Positions 48,478 to 57,517 are shown, counted from the first letter of the stretch. The stretch: 64,000 bases of DNA from Polyangiaceae bacterium (GCA_013361525.1 JABFXY010000056.1:1-64000), one strand, 5' to 3'. Notes: a model not told the origin generated them from the sequence alone. Made by a program: numbers and translations.

Positions 48478-50293
48478 TCGACCGCGCGTCCGGTGCGAAC
48501 GATTCCCGGTGCGTGATCTCGATCGGGGTCGTCGCCGCGACGCCTTTTGCACGCGCGCCGCGGACGACGCGCTTCGTGCCGTTGTCCGGTCCGTTCGGGT
48601 TGACCGCTTCGCTCGCGCCGTAGGGGGCGTACCAGTCGCGAAGCCACTCGCCGACCTTGCCAATCCCATCCACCGTGTTCGGCTTGGACGCGGCGAGCTC
48701 CCACTCGGCCTCGGTCGGCAGACGCATGCCGCGCGATCCGCAGTAGGTGGTGGCTTGATCGAACGAGACGCACGCGATCGGCTCGTCGGCTGCATCCGCG
48801 CGACCGAAAGGACATTGCGCAGCATCGCCCTCGACGCCTTCCGCCGACGGCTTCGAGCACACTCCGAGCTCGACGCACGAGGCGTACTGTTTCGCCGTCA
48901 CCGGCGCGCGATCCAGGCAGAACGTGTCGACGAAGACGGCGTGGCGCGGACCGTCTCCGGTCGCAGTTTCCGAGCCCATCTGGAACCGTCCGCCCGGGAC
49001 GACCACGGCGCCGGCGGGGCACAGCACAGCGGGCACACTTGCAGTGACGGCGGCGGAAGCGGTCGTGGATGCAACGTTCGGCGCGACCGTCGCATCGGCG
49101 CTCGGCGCCGACGATGCGCTCGCCGAAGCGGGGTCGTTGGATTTTCGCGCCGCCTTGAGACCGGCCGTTACCGCTGCCGCTGCGATGAGCAACGCGGCGC
49201 CGATCGCTGCGACGGCGATGATCGCGCGGCTGCCGCCTCTCTTCGGTGTGGAAACGGGCGTCGCGGACGAGGTCGTCGCAGCGGGAGGTCTCGAGCTCGC
49301 TCTGCGCGCAGCGGCAGCAGCCGACGGGCCGCTCAGCGGAAAACCTGCGGCGCGCGGATCGACCGAGCCGAGGAGCGCCGACCAGAACGCGCCGACCGTC
49401 TCGTACCGATGTGAAGGCTGCACCGCCAGCGCCCTTGCGAAGACCGCCTCCACCTCGTCGCTGACGTCGAGCCGAAGCGCGCGCGGTGTCGGGCGCCCTT
49501 CTTCATCGCAGCTCTGCCGGGCGAGCTCGACGTAGTCGTCGCCTTCGAAGGCGCGACGACCGCCGCGCATCACCTCGAGGATCACCAGCGCGAACGCGAA
49601 CACGTCCGTCCACGTTCCCGTCTCGCCGTAGGTTCGGCTGAACTGCTCCGGCGCGCCGTAGTGCGGCGTAAACGCCGTCACCGCCGTCCCGGTTTGATGA
49701 AAGCCCGGCGCGCGCCGCTTCATCACCTTCGCGATGCCGAAGTCGAGCAGCTTGATCCGACCGCCCGGTCCCGGCGCGGCGCCTTGCTCGACGACGAACA
49801 CGTTCTCCGGCTTCACGTCTCGATGTGCGATGCCTCGCTCGTGCGCGATCGCGAGCGCGCCCGCGATCGGCTCGATGAGCTTCATCGATTCCGCAAGCGA
49901 TCGCGGAGCAACACCGCCGTTCGTCTCCGACACGAGGACTTCGTCCAGCGTCCGCCCATCGAGCCACTCGAGGACGAGATACGGAAGCGGCGCCTTTTGC
50001 GGAAGCTCCAGCACACCGACGTCGCGCGCTTGCACGATCGCGCTCGAACGCGCCGACAGCGACGAGATGAGCCGGCCTTCGCGCACGAATTCGTCGAGCA
50101 CCGCGGCGCGTTCTTCCGGGGCGAATTGCCCGAGCGTGACGAGGAATTTCACCGCGACGGGTGTGCCCGTCGTGGTGTGAGTCGCTCGATAAACGATCGC
50201 AGCGCCGCCCTCGCCGATCGCGTGCTCCACGAGAAACTTCCCGTCGAGCAAGGAACCGGTCAAACCAAGTGGATCGCGCGTGCGGCCGGACAT
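48437..50293 (-). CDS. Ser/Thr protein kinase fused to a formylglycine-generating-enzyme-like domain
   Basis: A 618-residue membrane protein. The kinase domain (about 18-300) has GEGGAAIVY, Lys49 in VAVKF, HRDVKPEN, DFGIAK and HYGAPEQFS. A Ser/Ala-rich linker, one membrane helix (AIIAVAAIGAALLIAAAAV) and an Ala/Ser-rich stretch follow. The extracytoplasmic C-terminal domain (about 430-618) is of the sulfatase-modifying-factor/FGE type: VVVPGGRFQMGSE, CLDRAPVTAKQYASCV, PIACVSFDQATTYCGSRGMRLPTEAEWELAA (regions cited). The catalytic cysteine pair of true FGE is not obvious near the C-terminus, so it may bind ligands rather than oxidise cysteine. Such kinase-FGE fusions are a myxobacterial speciality. 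It is convergent with rsmD. Confidence 0.88.
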   Translation of the reverse strand: MSGRTRDPLGLTGSLLDGKFLVEHAIGEGGAAIVYRATHTTTGTPVAVKFLVTLGQFAPEERAAVLDEFVREGRLISSLSARSSAIVQARDVGVLELPQKAPLPYLVLEWLDGRTLDEVLVSETNGGVAPRSLAESMKLIEPIAGALAIAHERGIAHRDVKPENVFVVEQGAAPGPGGRIKLLDFGIAKVMKRRAPGFHQTGTAVTAFTPHYGAPEQFSRTYGETGTWTDVFAFALVILEVMRGGRRAFEGDDYVELARQSCDEEGRPTPRALRLDVSDEVEAVFARALAVQPSHRYETVGAFWSALLGSVDPRAAGFPLSGPSAAAAARRASSRPPAATTSSATPVSTPKRGGSRAIIAVAAIGAALLIAAAAVTAGLKAARKSNDPASASASSAPSADATVAPNVASTTASAAVTASVPAVLCPAGAVVVPGGRFQMGSETATGDGPRHAVFVDTFCLDRAPVTAKQYASCVELGVCSKPSAEGVEGDAAQCPFGRADAADEPIACVSFDQATTYCGSRGMRLPTEAEWELAASKPNTVDGIGKVGEWLRDWYAPYGASEAVNPNGPDNGTKRVVRGARAKGVAATTPIEITHRESFAPDARSISVGLRCAKALSP

Positions 50294-50446
50294 AGCCGCA
50301 TCGAGCTTAACCCCAGCGGCGACCCGGTGTGATCACGTGCCCCGCGTTCGGTGCGCGCCGGTGTGCCTCGGTGTAGGCCGCGATTTCGTGATGGGCCTAC
50401 ACCGCATCGACGGTATGCTCCGGCACCGTTCGGAGAGAGAACAGTC

Positions 50447-51064
50447 GTGGCGGAATCAGAATCCTCGGAGAAGTCCTCGGGCGTCGGCATCTACATCGTC
50501 GGCGCCCTTCTGCTGTTGGCCGGCATCGTCGGGATCGTGATCCTGACCCGAAAAGAAGAGCCGAAAGCGGCGGCGACCGCGGCGGCAACCGTGACCGAGG
50601 AGCCGGTGAACTACGCTCCGCCTCCCCCGCCTCCGCCGAAGAAGACGGCCGAGCCGGAGGACGCAGGCGACGATGCCGGGGACGACGCTGGTGACGACGC
50701 TTCGACCGCGTCGACCGGGAAGGTCGCGGCGACGGGTGGTGGCGGCTCGTGCTCGAAGTGCGGACAGGGCAAGAGCAACTCCTCCCTCCAGAGCTCACTG
50801 CAGGGTGCGGCCGGCGCAGCCCGCGGTTGCTACAACCGCGCGATCAACAAAGACGGCGCTGCGGCCGAAGGCAAGATGACGGTCGCGGTCAACGTCGGCT
50901 CGAACGGCGCGGTCTGCAATGCGTCGATCGTCAACGACACCGTCGGTAGCCCCACCGTCTCCAGCTGCGTGCTCAAGCAGTTCCAGGGCAAGTCGTTCCC
51001 GCGGCCCGACGAGGGCTGCGTGACCGTCAACATCCCGCTGAACTTCGCGGTCAAGAAGGACTGA
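50447..51064 (+). CDS. AgmX/PglI C-terminal-domain protein (TonB-like)
   Basis: A 205-residue single-pass protein: membrane helix GVGIYIVGALLLLAGIVGIVIL, a Pro-rich stretch (PPPPPPPKK), an acidic repeat (DAGDDAGDDAGDDA), a small CSKCG motif and a C-terminal domain (LQSSLQGAAGAARGCYNRAI, GKMTVAVNVGSNGAVCNASIVND, CVLKQFQGKSFPRP) typical of the AgmX/PglI family linked to myxobacterial gliding and outer-membrane assembly. The layout resembles TonB: inner-membrane anchor, Pro-rich spacer, periplasmic binding domain. GTG 50447 has GGAGAG 9 nt upstream. truA starts immediately downstream. Confidence 0.82.
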   Translation: MAESESSEKSSGVGIYIVGALLLLAGIVGIVILTRKEEPKAAATAAATVTEEPVNYAPPPPPPPKKTAEPEDAGDDAGDDAGDDASTASTGKVAATGGGGSCSKCGQGKSNSSLQSSLQGAAGAARGCYNRAINKDGAAAEGKMTVAVNVGSNGAVCNASIVNDTVGSPTVSSCVLKQFQGKSFPRPDEGCVTVNIPLNFAVKKD

Positions 51065-51068
51065 TCTG
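51056..51068 (+). promoter_or_regulatory. Ribosome binding site with CTG start of truA
   Basis: AAGGA at 51056-51060 lies 5 nt before CTG at 51066. In the truA frame the nearest upstream stop is the TGA at 51039-51041, and no ATG, GTG or TTG occurs between that stop and the conserved first strand of TruA. CTG is thus the only start-like codon at proper distance. Confidence 0.6.
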
Positions 51069-51854
51069 CCCGGCGTCCTGCTCAGCGTCGCGTACGACGG
51101 CCGAGACTTTCACGGATTTGCTCCGCAGCCGGATCAGCGGACGGTCGCCGGAGAGCTCCTCGGTGCTCTTCGCGCGATCGATCCTGCCATCCGCGAGGTC
51201 CGCGGAGCGAGCCGCACGGATGCCGGTGTGCACGCGCACGATCAGCGCGTGGCGTTCGACTCCACACGCAGCTACCCGCTGACGGCCTGGACCCACGGCG
51301 CCCAGAAACACCTGCCCGACGCGATCTCGCTCCGCTCGGCGTGGGAGGTCGAGGAGGGCTTTTCGCCGCGCGCGACCTCCATCGACAAGTCGTACATCTA
51401 TCGACTGCTCGTCGATCCGCAGCGTGATCCGTTCTTCATGGGACGCGTGTGGCGAGTGCCGGAGCTCGATCGCGAGACCGCGCTCGACGTGATGCGTGCC
51501 GAGGCGCGGGTCATCGTCGGTTGCCACGATTTCGCAGCATTTCGCGGCGCGTCCGATCAGCGCGAGTCGACGGTACGGACGCTGCTCGACGTCTCCGTCG
51601 ATCGGTCCGCCGTGGACGCGCGCATGATCGTCGTGCGCGTCACCGGTGACGGTTTCCTCTTCAACATGGTCCGCATCATCGTGGGCGCGCTCGTCGACGT
51701 CGGACGAGGACGCAAGCCGATCGGCACGCTCGCGCGCGGGCTCGAGACGAAGGACAGGCGCGACCTCGGGATCACCGCGCCGCCCGACGGGCTGTACCTC
51801 GATCGCTACCGTCTACGCGGCGACGAAGACCGGCCGTTTCCGCACGGGATCTGA
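51066..51854 (+). CDS. truA: tRNA pseudouridine(38-40) synthase, apparent CTG start
   Basis: A 262-residue TruA. The first strand LLSVAYDGRDFHGFAPQP and catalytic Asp52 in ASRTDAGVHA are upstream of the first conventional start in this frame (GTG 51228), which would cut off the active site. Downstream are HLPDAISLRSAWEV, KSYIYRLLVD, CHDFAAFRGASDQRESTVRT, FLFNMVRIIVGALVDVGRG and TAPPDGLYLDRY. TruA converts U38-U40 of tRNA anticodon arms. The only plausible start for a complete protein is CTG 51066, with a Shine-Dalgarno sequence inside the end of the AgmX-like gene and 1 nt from its stop. Length then matches E. coli TruA (270). Confidence 0.9.
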   Translation: MPGVLLSVAYDGRDFHGFAPQPDQRTVAGELLGALRAIDPAIREVRGASRTDAGVHAHDQRVAFDSTRSYPLTAWTHGAQKHLPDAISLRSAWEVEEGFSPRATSIDKSYIYRLLVDPQRDPFFMGRVWRVPELDRETALDVMRAEARVIVGCHDFAAFRGASDQRESTVRTLLDVSVDRSAVDARMIVVRVTGDGFLFNMVRIIVGALVDVGRGRKPIGTLARGLETKDRRDLGITAPPDGLYLDRYRLRGDEDRPFPHGI

Positions 51855-51870
51855 CCGGGTCGGTCGCAGA

Positions 51871-53496
51871 CTAGAGGCTGCCGTCGATCGCGCGCCCACC
51901 GGTCGAGGTGGGCGGCGGCTTTGCAGTGGCCGTCGCGCTCGCCGTCGGCTTCGCCGTGGGAAGGGGTCGGTTGGTCGCGACCGGGAACCCTGTCGCACGG
52001 TTCGTCGGAACGGGTTGGCCACTCGGCTCACCCGATACACTCGCCGACGCGACGGCCGACGTGTCTTCGGTGGAAGCGGAGGCGGTCGGCTCCGACGTCG
52101 ACGATGCAGCAGCCGTCGCGGTCGACGTAGCGGTCGCGACCGAGGTCGCAGCGGTCGTCGACGCGGCGGTCGCGGTGCTCGTCGCCTCGGAGGTCGAGGT
52201 CTGCGCGTTCGAGGTGGAAGGCGTCTTCTTCATCCAGAAGAACACGCCGGCGCCGATCGCCAAGACGGCCAGCGCGCCGACGATGATCGACGCGCCGGTC
52301 TTCGACTGCCGCGTGGTCACGGCGAGCGCGACCTGCGACTGACCCATCCCGCTCGCGCCCATCAGCGGATGTGCTTGCGGGTTCGATCCCGATTGTCCGA
52401 GCGCTGCGCCCGATGCGTTCAGCGACGGATTCGAAGCCGAAAGCCCGCTTCCCGATATCGAGAGGTGGGCCGGCCGCTGGGGACCGGTCTGACCGAACGC
52501 GCCTGCGGCCTGTTGCGCCAAAGGCGCACCAGCAACTGGATAGCCGCCCGACTGCGACATGCCTGCTGTCGGATTGCTTCCCGACTGAGACAGCCGCGGG
52601 TCCCCGTGCTGGCCACCGTAGGCTTGGCCGGCATAGGCATATCCACCCGCCGCTGCCTGCCACTCCATCAGTGCGCGCGTGAAGTCAGCCGCGGTTTGGA
52701 ATCGCTGGTTGGGATCGCGCTCCATCGAGCGGCGCACGATCGCGCTCATCCCGGGGTCGACGCCTTGCACGAGGTTCTCGGGCGGCTCCGGAACTTCGAG
52801 CGCGATCTTGAAAATGAGCTCGTTGAACGTCTCTGCGTTGAACGGGACACGCCCCGTCAGGCACTGGTACGCGACGACGCCGACCGAATAGAGGTCGCTG
52901 CGATGATCGACGTGTTGCCCGCGCGCTTGCTCGGGCGACATGTAATAGGGCGTACCCATCACGGCGCCCGTCTTCGTCATGCTCAGCTCTTCGCCCCCCG
53001 ACGTGAACTTCGACACGCCGAAGTCCAGGAGCTTCACGAAGTCGTTCGCGTTCTTGCGAACGAGGAACACGTTGTCGGGCTTGAGATCGCGGTGAACGAT
53101 GCCCGCTTGGTGCGCCGCGCCGAGCCCTTCGAGGAGCTGCAACAACACGGGCGCCAGCTCCGCCGGGGTGAGCCGGCCTTTGACCTTGATTCGCTTCGTC
53201 AGCGGATCGCCGTCGAGGAACTCCATCACCATGTAGCGCTCGCCGCCGGGCAAGCTGCCGAGATCGAGGACCTCGACGATGTGCTCCGATCCGATGCGTC
53301 CCGCGGCCTGCGCCTCACGCTCGAAGCGCTGAACGATGTCGTCTTTGCCCGCGACGTTCGCGTGCAGGACCTTGATCGCCACGCGCCGGTGGATGCGCGT
53401 GTTCTCGCCCTCGAAGACGGCGCCCATACCACCCACGCCGAGGACGCGGACGATCCGGTACTTGCCGTCGAGAATCTGTCCCGCGGTCAAAGTCAT
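51871..53496 (-). CDS. Membrane Ser/Thr protein kinase (paralogue 1 of 2)
   Basis: A 541-residue PknB-like kinase. Kinase domain about 13-275: GVGGMGAVFEG loop, Lys42 in VAIKVL, HRDLKPDN, DFGVSK, GTPYYMSPEQA. Then a Gly/Gln/Ser-rich segment, one membrane helix (ASIIVGALAVLAIGAGVFF) and a Ser/Thr/Ala/Pro-rich extracytoplasmic tail without a sensor fold. The kinase half is closely similar to that of the gene at 54667-56262, including RIHRRVAIK, FEREAQAAGRIGSEHIVEVLD and NAETFNELIFKIALE, so the two are paralogues. The active-site residues are intact. It is convergent with truA. Confidence 0.93.
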   Translation of the reverse strand: MTLTAGQILDGKYRIVRVLGVGGMGAVFEGENTRIHRRVAIKVLHANVAGKDDIVQRFEREAQAAGRIGSEHIVEVLDLGSLPGGERYMVMEFLDGDPLTKRIKVKGRLTPAELAPVLLQLLEGLGAAHQAGIVHRDLKPDNVFLVRKNANDFVKLLDFGVSKFTSGGEELSMTKTGAVMGTPYYMSPEQARGQHVDHRSDLYSVGVVAYQCLTGRVPFNAETFNELIFKIALEVPEPPENLVQGVDPGMSAIVRRSMERDPNQRFQTAADFTRALMEWQAAAGGYAYAGQAYGGQHGDPRLSQSGSNPTAGMSQSGGYPVAGAPLAQQAAGAFGQTGPQRPAHLSISGSGLSASNPSLNASGAALGQSGSNPQAHPLMGASGMGQSQVALAVTTRQSKTGASIIVGALAVLAIGAGVFFWMKKTPSTSNAQTSTSEATSTATAASTTAATSVATATSTATAAASSTSEPTASASTEDTSAVASASVSGEPSGQPVPTNRATGFPVATNRPLPTAKPTASATATAKPPPTSTGGRAIDGSL

Positions 53497-53555
53497 CGAG
53501 CCCGCTCATCGTAGACGATTCGGCCGGCCCGGCCACCCTCGAGGGAGGACCGACC

Positions 53556-54653
53556 TCAATCGCTCTTTTCGCCGTCGTTCGAGGGGCTCGGCGGCACGAC
53601 GACGTCCAACATCTGGAGCCGCATCACGAGCTCTTCGGGTACGTCGAGGCCCTCGTCGCGCTTCAACCGCGCGAGCGTTTCTCGAACCGGCTCGTCCTCA
53701 CGAAAGCCGTCGACGACCTGCGCGAGCGCCTCGCTCATGAAGAACGGGTCGTACCGGCTGTAGCTTGTCACGACCACACCCCCCGTCGCAGGAACGACCT
53801 CGAGCTTCCTGTTTCTCACGAGACGTTCGTGGAGCTTCGGCTTCGTGAGCGCGTCGTACTTCTCCTCCATCTCGGAGGAGAGCTCCTTCGCGCGCGGCGT
53901 TGCGTCCAGGATCTCCGCGACGCGAGCGGCGTCGAGGCTCGACACGGCCTCGTGACATGCGATGTAGAACGCCTCTTCGCGGCCGAGCCAACTGCCCCAA
54001 TAGCGTGCGTATTCGGCCTCGGGAGGCGGCCTATCTTCGACATCCTCCAGCGTCATCTTGAGCCGCCCGATGGTGGGCTCCGTCGTGTCGGGCCCGACCG
54101 TCCGAATGGCGTATTGGGTCAGGGCTGACTCGACGCGAAACATGTACTGCTTCATCGCGTCCCAGAACGCCCAGCCGTATTGCGCGCCCTCGTACTTGCA
54201 AAAGAAGGTCGAACACACCGTCTCGCGGTGATGCCAAATCGAGCAGCGGCCGTCGTCGTAATACGGGCACTTCATCGATTTGGCGCGGCCGAAAGCCCAA
54301 TATCGAGAAGCCTCGAGGTGGACCAGGAACTTTCTCGGCGCGGCGAGCCAACGCGGCGTCACGCCGATGCGATGCGCGAGCTTCGCGCGTAAGCGGCGGC
54401 GCCCCTCCTCGAGATCCGGAGATGGATCGGCGAACACGGCACCGACGAGGTAGTTCGGAAGAGACGGGTGGTAGGTGCAGCACTTCGTCTCCGGATCGAA
54501 GTGCGTCGTCTGGACGCCCGCGGGCGCCGTCTTGTCGCACATCGCGCAGTCGTCGCAGGTAGCCCGCGTCTCCTCGATCGCTGGGCGATCGAAGAACGCA
54601 GGCAACACGGCTTGGTAGATCGGCGCGAGCTTCGATCGGAGCGTAGCTGCCAT
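53556..54653 (-). CDS. Cysteine-rich protein of a YkgJ-like, metal-binding type
   Basis: A 365-residue soluble protein. The N-terminal half has clustered cysteines: CDDCAMC, TKCCTYHPSLPNYLVG, MKCPYYDDGRC and ETVCSTFFCKYEG, a pattern resembling the CxxCxxCC zinc- or iron-chelating YkgJ family but longer. The C-terminal half is helical and charged without a known motif. I believe similar proteins occur in other myxobacteria, from memory only. The ATG at 54653 directly precedes the conserved part; a 180-residue upstream extension in the same frame is Arg-rich shadow. It lies between two paralogous kinase genes, all on the minus strand, which suggests a functional link or an inserted gene in a tandem duplication. 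Confidence 0.78.
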   Translation of the reverse strand: MAATLRSKLAPIYQAVLPAFFDRPAIEETRATCDDCAMCDKTAPAGVQTTHFDPETKCCTYHPSLPNYLVGAVFADPSPDLEEGRRRLRAKLAHRIGVTPRWLAAPRKFLVHLEASRYWAFGRAKSMKCPYYDDGRCSIWHHRETVCSTFFCKYEGAQYGWAFWDAMKQYMFRVESALTQYAIRTVGPDTTEPTIGRLKMTLEDVEDRPPPEAEYARYWGSWLGREEAFYIACHEAVSSLDAARVAEILDATPRAKELSSEMEEKYDALTKPKLHERLVRNRKLEVVPATGGVVVTSYSRYDPFFMSEALAQVVDGFREDEPVRETLARLKRDEGLDVPEELVMRLQMLDVVVPPSPSNDGEKSD

Positions 54654-54666
54654 GGCTGATGGTCCG

Positions 54667-56262
54667 TTACAGATCGGGGCGAATGTCGCGGCCGCCCGCC
54701 TTGGTCGACGTCGGCTGCGCCGCGGTCGCTGTCGGTTTGGCCGTCGCCGTGGGCACCGTCCCGGTCGGGCGGTTCGTTGGTCGCGTACCCACGACGGGCG
54801 ATGGCGTCGTCGGGGCGGTCGGCGCCTGCGACGCAACCGCAGACGATGCATCGGCTGTTGGAAGGGCCGTCGGCTCGACCGCCGTGCTCGTCGCTGCCGT
54901 CTCCGCCGTGGGCGAGCTCGTCGACGTCGCGACAGGCTCCGCGGAAGGCGCCGGCTCGCTCGTCGACGTCGCGGTGGCCGTGGTCGACGGGCCTGCATTC
55001 GCTGCGCTGGAGCGGCCGTAAAAGAAGAACGCCGTACCGCCGATGAGGCCGACCGCGAGCGCGGCAGCGATGACGATCGGCGCGGAGGATCGCTTGCGAC
55101 CACCGCTCGTCGTCGTCGCGTCCGCGAGCGCCGCGTATTGCGTCTGTCCGGGCCCGTAAGGCTGACCGGCGACGGTCGCAGCGACACCCGGTGCGGGCGG
55201 CGCGCCCATCGGCGCCGCGCCCATCTGCCCGTGCATCATCGGCGCGTGGCCCGTCGGCCCCATCGGCGCGTGGCCCATCGGACCTGGCGCGACGCCCGGC
55301 GCCGACGGGTACGACGCGCGCGGGTTCACCGCGCCGACCATCGGCAACATCTGCGTACCCGCACGCGGCCCCATGGCGATCGTTCCGCCGCCCCTGGCGT
55401 CGAAGTCGCGCGCCCACGCGAGCATCGCCTCCTTCAGATCGGCGGCCGTTTGGTACCGCTCGTTCGGATCGCGCGCCATCGCCCGGCGCATCAAAACCCC
55501 GAAGGCCTGATCGAGGTTCGGAACGAACTGCTCGGGCGGCGGCGGAGACTCGAGCGCTATTTTGAAGATGAGCTCGTTGAATGTCTCCGCATTGAAGGGG
55601 ACCTGCCCGGTCACCGCCTCGTAGATGATCACGCCGACGGAGTAGAGATCGCTCCGCGCGTCGATCGTGCGTGCGCCCTTCGCCTGCTCCGGCGACATGT
55701 AATAGGGCGTGCCCATGACCGCGCCGGTGCGGGTCATGCTCATCTCGTCCGAGTTCAAGACGTTGAACTTCGAGACGCCGAAATCGAGGATCTTCACGAA
55801 GTCGGGACGACCCCCGCGGCTCGACAGAAGGAACACGTTCGCGGGCTTCAAATCGCGGTGAATGATGCCCGCCTGGTGCGCGGCGTTGAGCCCGTCGAGC
55901 ATCTGCGACATCACCGAAACGAGATCGCGCGGCGCGATTCTGCCTTGCTTGACGATGCGATCGCCGAGGGTCGTCCCGTCGAGGAACTCCATCACCATGA
56001 AGCGCGATCCGTCTTGCAGATCGCCCATGTCGAGCACCTCGACGATGTGCTCGGAACCGATGCGGCCCGCGGCCTGCGCCTCGCGCTCGAAGCGCTGAAG
56101 CACGTCGCTCTTGCCGGCGACCTGCGCGTGGAGCGTCTTGATGGCGACGCGGCGGTGGATGCGGATGTTCTCGCCTTCGTAGACGGAGCCCATCCCTCCC
56201 TGACCGATCTGCCGAACGATGCGGTACTTGTCGGCGAGGATTTGCCCAGGTTGTAGGTTCAC
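54667..56262 (-). CDS. Membrane Ser/Thr protein kinase (paralogue 2 of 2)
   Basis: A 531-residue PknB-like kinase. Kinase domain about 13-275: GQGGMGSVYEG loop, Lys42 in VAIKTL, HRDLKPAN, DFGVSK, GTPYYMSPEQA. A Met/Gly/Pro-rich segment (PMGHAPMGPTGHAPMM), one membrane helix (IVIAAALAVGLIGGTAFFF) and a Ser/Thr/Ala/Pro tail ending GGRDIRPDL follow; paralogue 1 ends GGRAIDGSL. GTG 56262 starts right before the kinase domain; a longer frame to 56436 overlaps the divergent NamZ gene. It is 13 nt upstream of the Cys-rich gene, so the two are probably cotranscribed. Confidence 0.93.
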   Translation of the reverse strand: MNLQPGQILADKYRIVRQIGQGGMGSVYEGENIRIHRRVAIKTLHAQVAGKSDVLQRFEREAQAAGRIGSEHIVEVLDMGDLQDGSRFMVMEFLDGTTLGDRIVKQGRIAPRDLVSVMSQMLDGLNAAHQAGIIHRDLKPANVFLLSSRGGRPDFVKILDFGVSKFNVLNSDEMSMTRTGAVMGTPYYMSPEQAKGARTIDARSDLYSVGVIIYEAVTGQVPFNAETFNELIFKIALESPPPPEQFVPNLDQAFGVLMRRAMARDPNERYQTAADLKEAMLAWARDFDARGGGTIAMGPRAGTQMLPMVGAVNPRASYPSAPGVAPGPMGHAPMGPTGHAPMMHGQMGAAPMGAPPAPGVAATVAGQPYGPGQTQYAALADATTTSGGRKRSSAPIVIAAALAVGLIGGTAFFFYGRSSAANAGPSTTATATSTSEPAPSAEPVATSTSSPTAETAATSTAVEPTALPTADASSAVASQAPTAPTTPSPVVGTRPTNRPTGTVPTATAKPTATAAQPTSTKAGGRDIRPDL

Positions 56263-56311
56263 AGCGTCGTTTTTTCGCCCCCGATGAAGGGCCCAAGGTA
56301 GCACGAAAAGC

Positions 56312-57517
56312 ATGCGCACCGGCCTCGACAGACTCCCTCGATTGGAACCGCTCCTCGGTGAGCTTCGCAGCCGTCGCGTGGGCCTCCTCGCACACCCTGC
56401 GAGCGTCGATGGCAGGCTCGTCCACATTTCACGCATCCTGCGTGAGCTCGGCGTCGCGCCGACGATCGTCCTCGGTCCGGAGCACGGCTACGGCGGCGAG
56501 GCGCAGGACATGATCGGCGTCGAAGACGCGGTCGACGAAGCGGGTACCCAGGTCGTGAGCCTCTACGGCGATTCGCTCACGGATCTGTCGCCGAAGCCCG
56601 AGCACCTCGCGAAGATGGATGTCCTCGTCGTCGACCTCGCGGACGTCGGCAGCCGCTACTACACATTCGTCTGGACGGCCCTGCTCGCCCTGCGAGAGGC
56701 GGCGCGCGCGGGGGTTCAGACCATCGTGCTGGATCGACCGAATCCGATCGGGGGCGCGGCATCGCAGGTCGAAGGCCGCAGCCAAGCGGATGGCTTCTTG
56801 TCGTTCGTCGGTTGGGAGCGCGTCCCGGTTCGACACTCGATGACCGTGGGCGAGGTGCTCGCGCGGTTTGCTGCATCGGACGGCCTGACGCTCGGACGCG
56901 ATGGGGCGCTCCGCGTCGTCGCCGTCGAGGATTGGGATCGCGAGCGGCTCGCCGACGTGTGGGATCGCCCCTTCGTCCTCACCTCTCCCAACATGCCGAC
57001 GCTCGAGACGGCGCTCGTCTATCCCGGCGGCTGCCTCATCGAAGGAACGAACTTGTCGGAAGGACGCGGGACGACGCGACCATTCGAGATCGTCGGCGCG
57101 CCGTTCGTCGACGGGCCTCGCCTCGCAGCCGCGCTCAACAGCTCGGGCCTCGAAGGCTTCGTCGCGCGACCGCTGACGTTCCAGCCGACGTTTCAAAAAC
57201 ACGCCAAGAAGACGTGCGGCGGCGTTCAGATCCACGTCGTCGATCCGAAGCGATTCCGCCCTTATGCGACGTACCTCGCCCTCGTCGCCCACGCCGCGGC
57301 GCAAGCGCCGGAGCACTTCGCGTTCCGGACCGAGCGCTACGAGTTCGTCGACGACATCCCGGCGTTCGACCTGCTCACCGGATCCGCGATTGCGCGCAAG
57401 GCCATCACCGACGGCGCCGCGCTCGGCGATTGGCTCGAGTCGGTCGCGTCCGCCGAGCCGGGTTGGGACACCGCGCTCCGCGAAGCGTCGTCGCTCGTCG
57501 AGCGCGCGGCGCCCTGA
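56312..57517 (+). CDS. DUF1343/NamZ family exo-beta-N-acetylmuramidase
   Basis: A 401-residue protein of the DUF1343 family, for which NamZ of Bacillus was shown to be an exo-lytic N-acetylmuramidase (GH171). Family landmarks are VGLLAHPASVDG, VLGPEHGYGGEAQDMIG, VVDLADVGSRYYTFVWT, VLDRPNPIGG, SPNMPTLETALVYPGGCLIEGTNLSEGRGTTRPFE (region) and HVVDPKRFRPY. No signal peptide is seen, unlike many relatives, so it may act in the cytoplasm on recycled muropeptides. It is divergent from the second kinase gene with only about 50 nt between starts. Confidence 0.9.
   Translation: MRTGLDRLPRLEPLLGELRSRRVGLLAHPASVDGRLVHISRILRELGVAPTIVLGPEHGYGGEAQDMIGVEDAVDEAGTQVVSLYGDSLTDLSPKPEHLAKMDVLVVDLADVGSRYYTFVWTALLALREAARAGVQTIVLDRPNPIGGAASQVEGRSQADGFLSFVGWERVPVRHSMTVGEVLARFAASDGLTLGRDGALRVVAVEDWDRERLADVWDRPFVLTSPNMPTLETALVYPGGCLIEGTNLSEGRGTTRPFEIVGAPFVDGPRLAAALNSSGLEGFVARPLTFQPTFQKHAKKTCGGVQIHVVDPKRFRPYATYLALVAHAAAQAPEHFAFRTERYEFVDDIPAFDLLTGSAIARKAITDGAALGDWLESVASAEPGWDTALREASSLVERAAP

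Noticed and set aside
50660..50705. Tandem GACGACGC-type repeat
   Set aside because: It encodes the acidic DAGDDAGDDA spacer of the AgmX-like protein and needs no other explanation.
54652..56256. 534-residue plus-strand frame
   Set aside because: Antisense of the second paralogous kinase, with Arg-rich translation.
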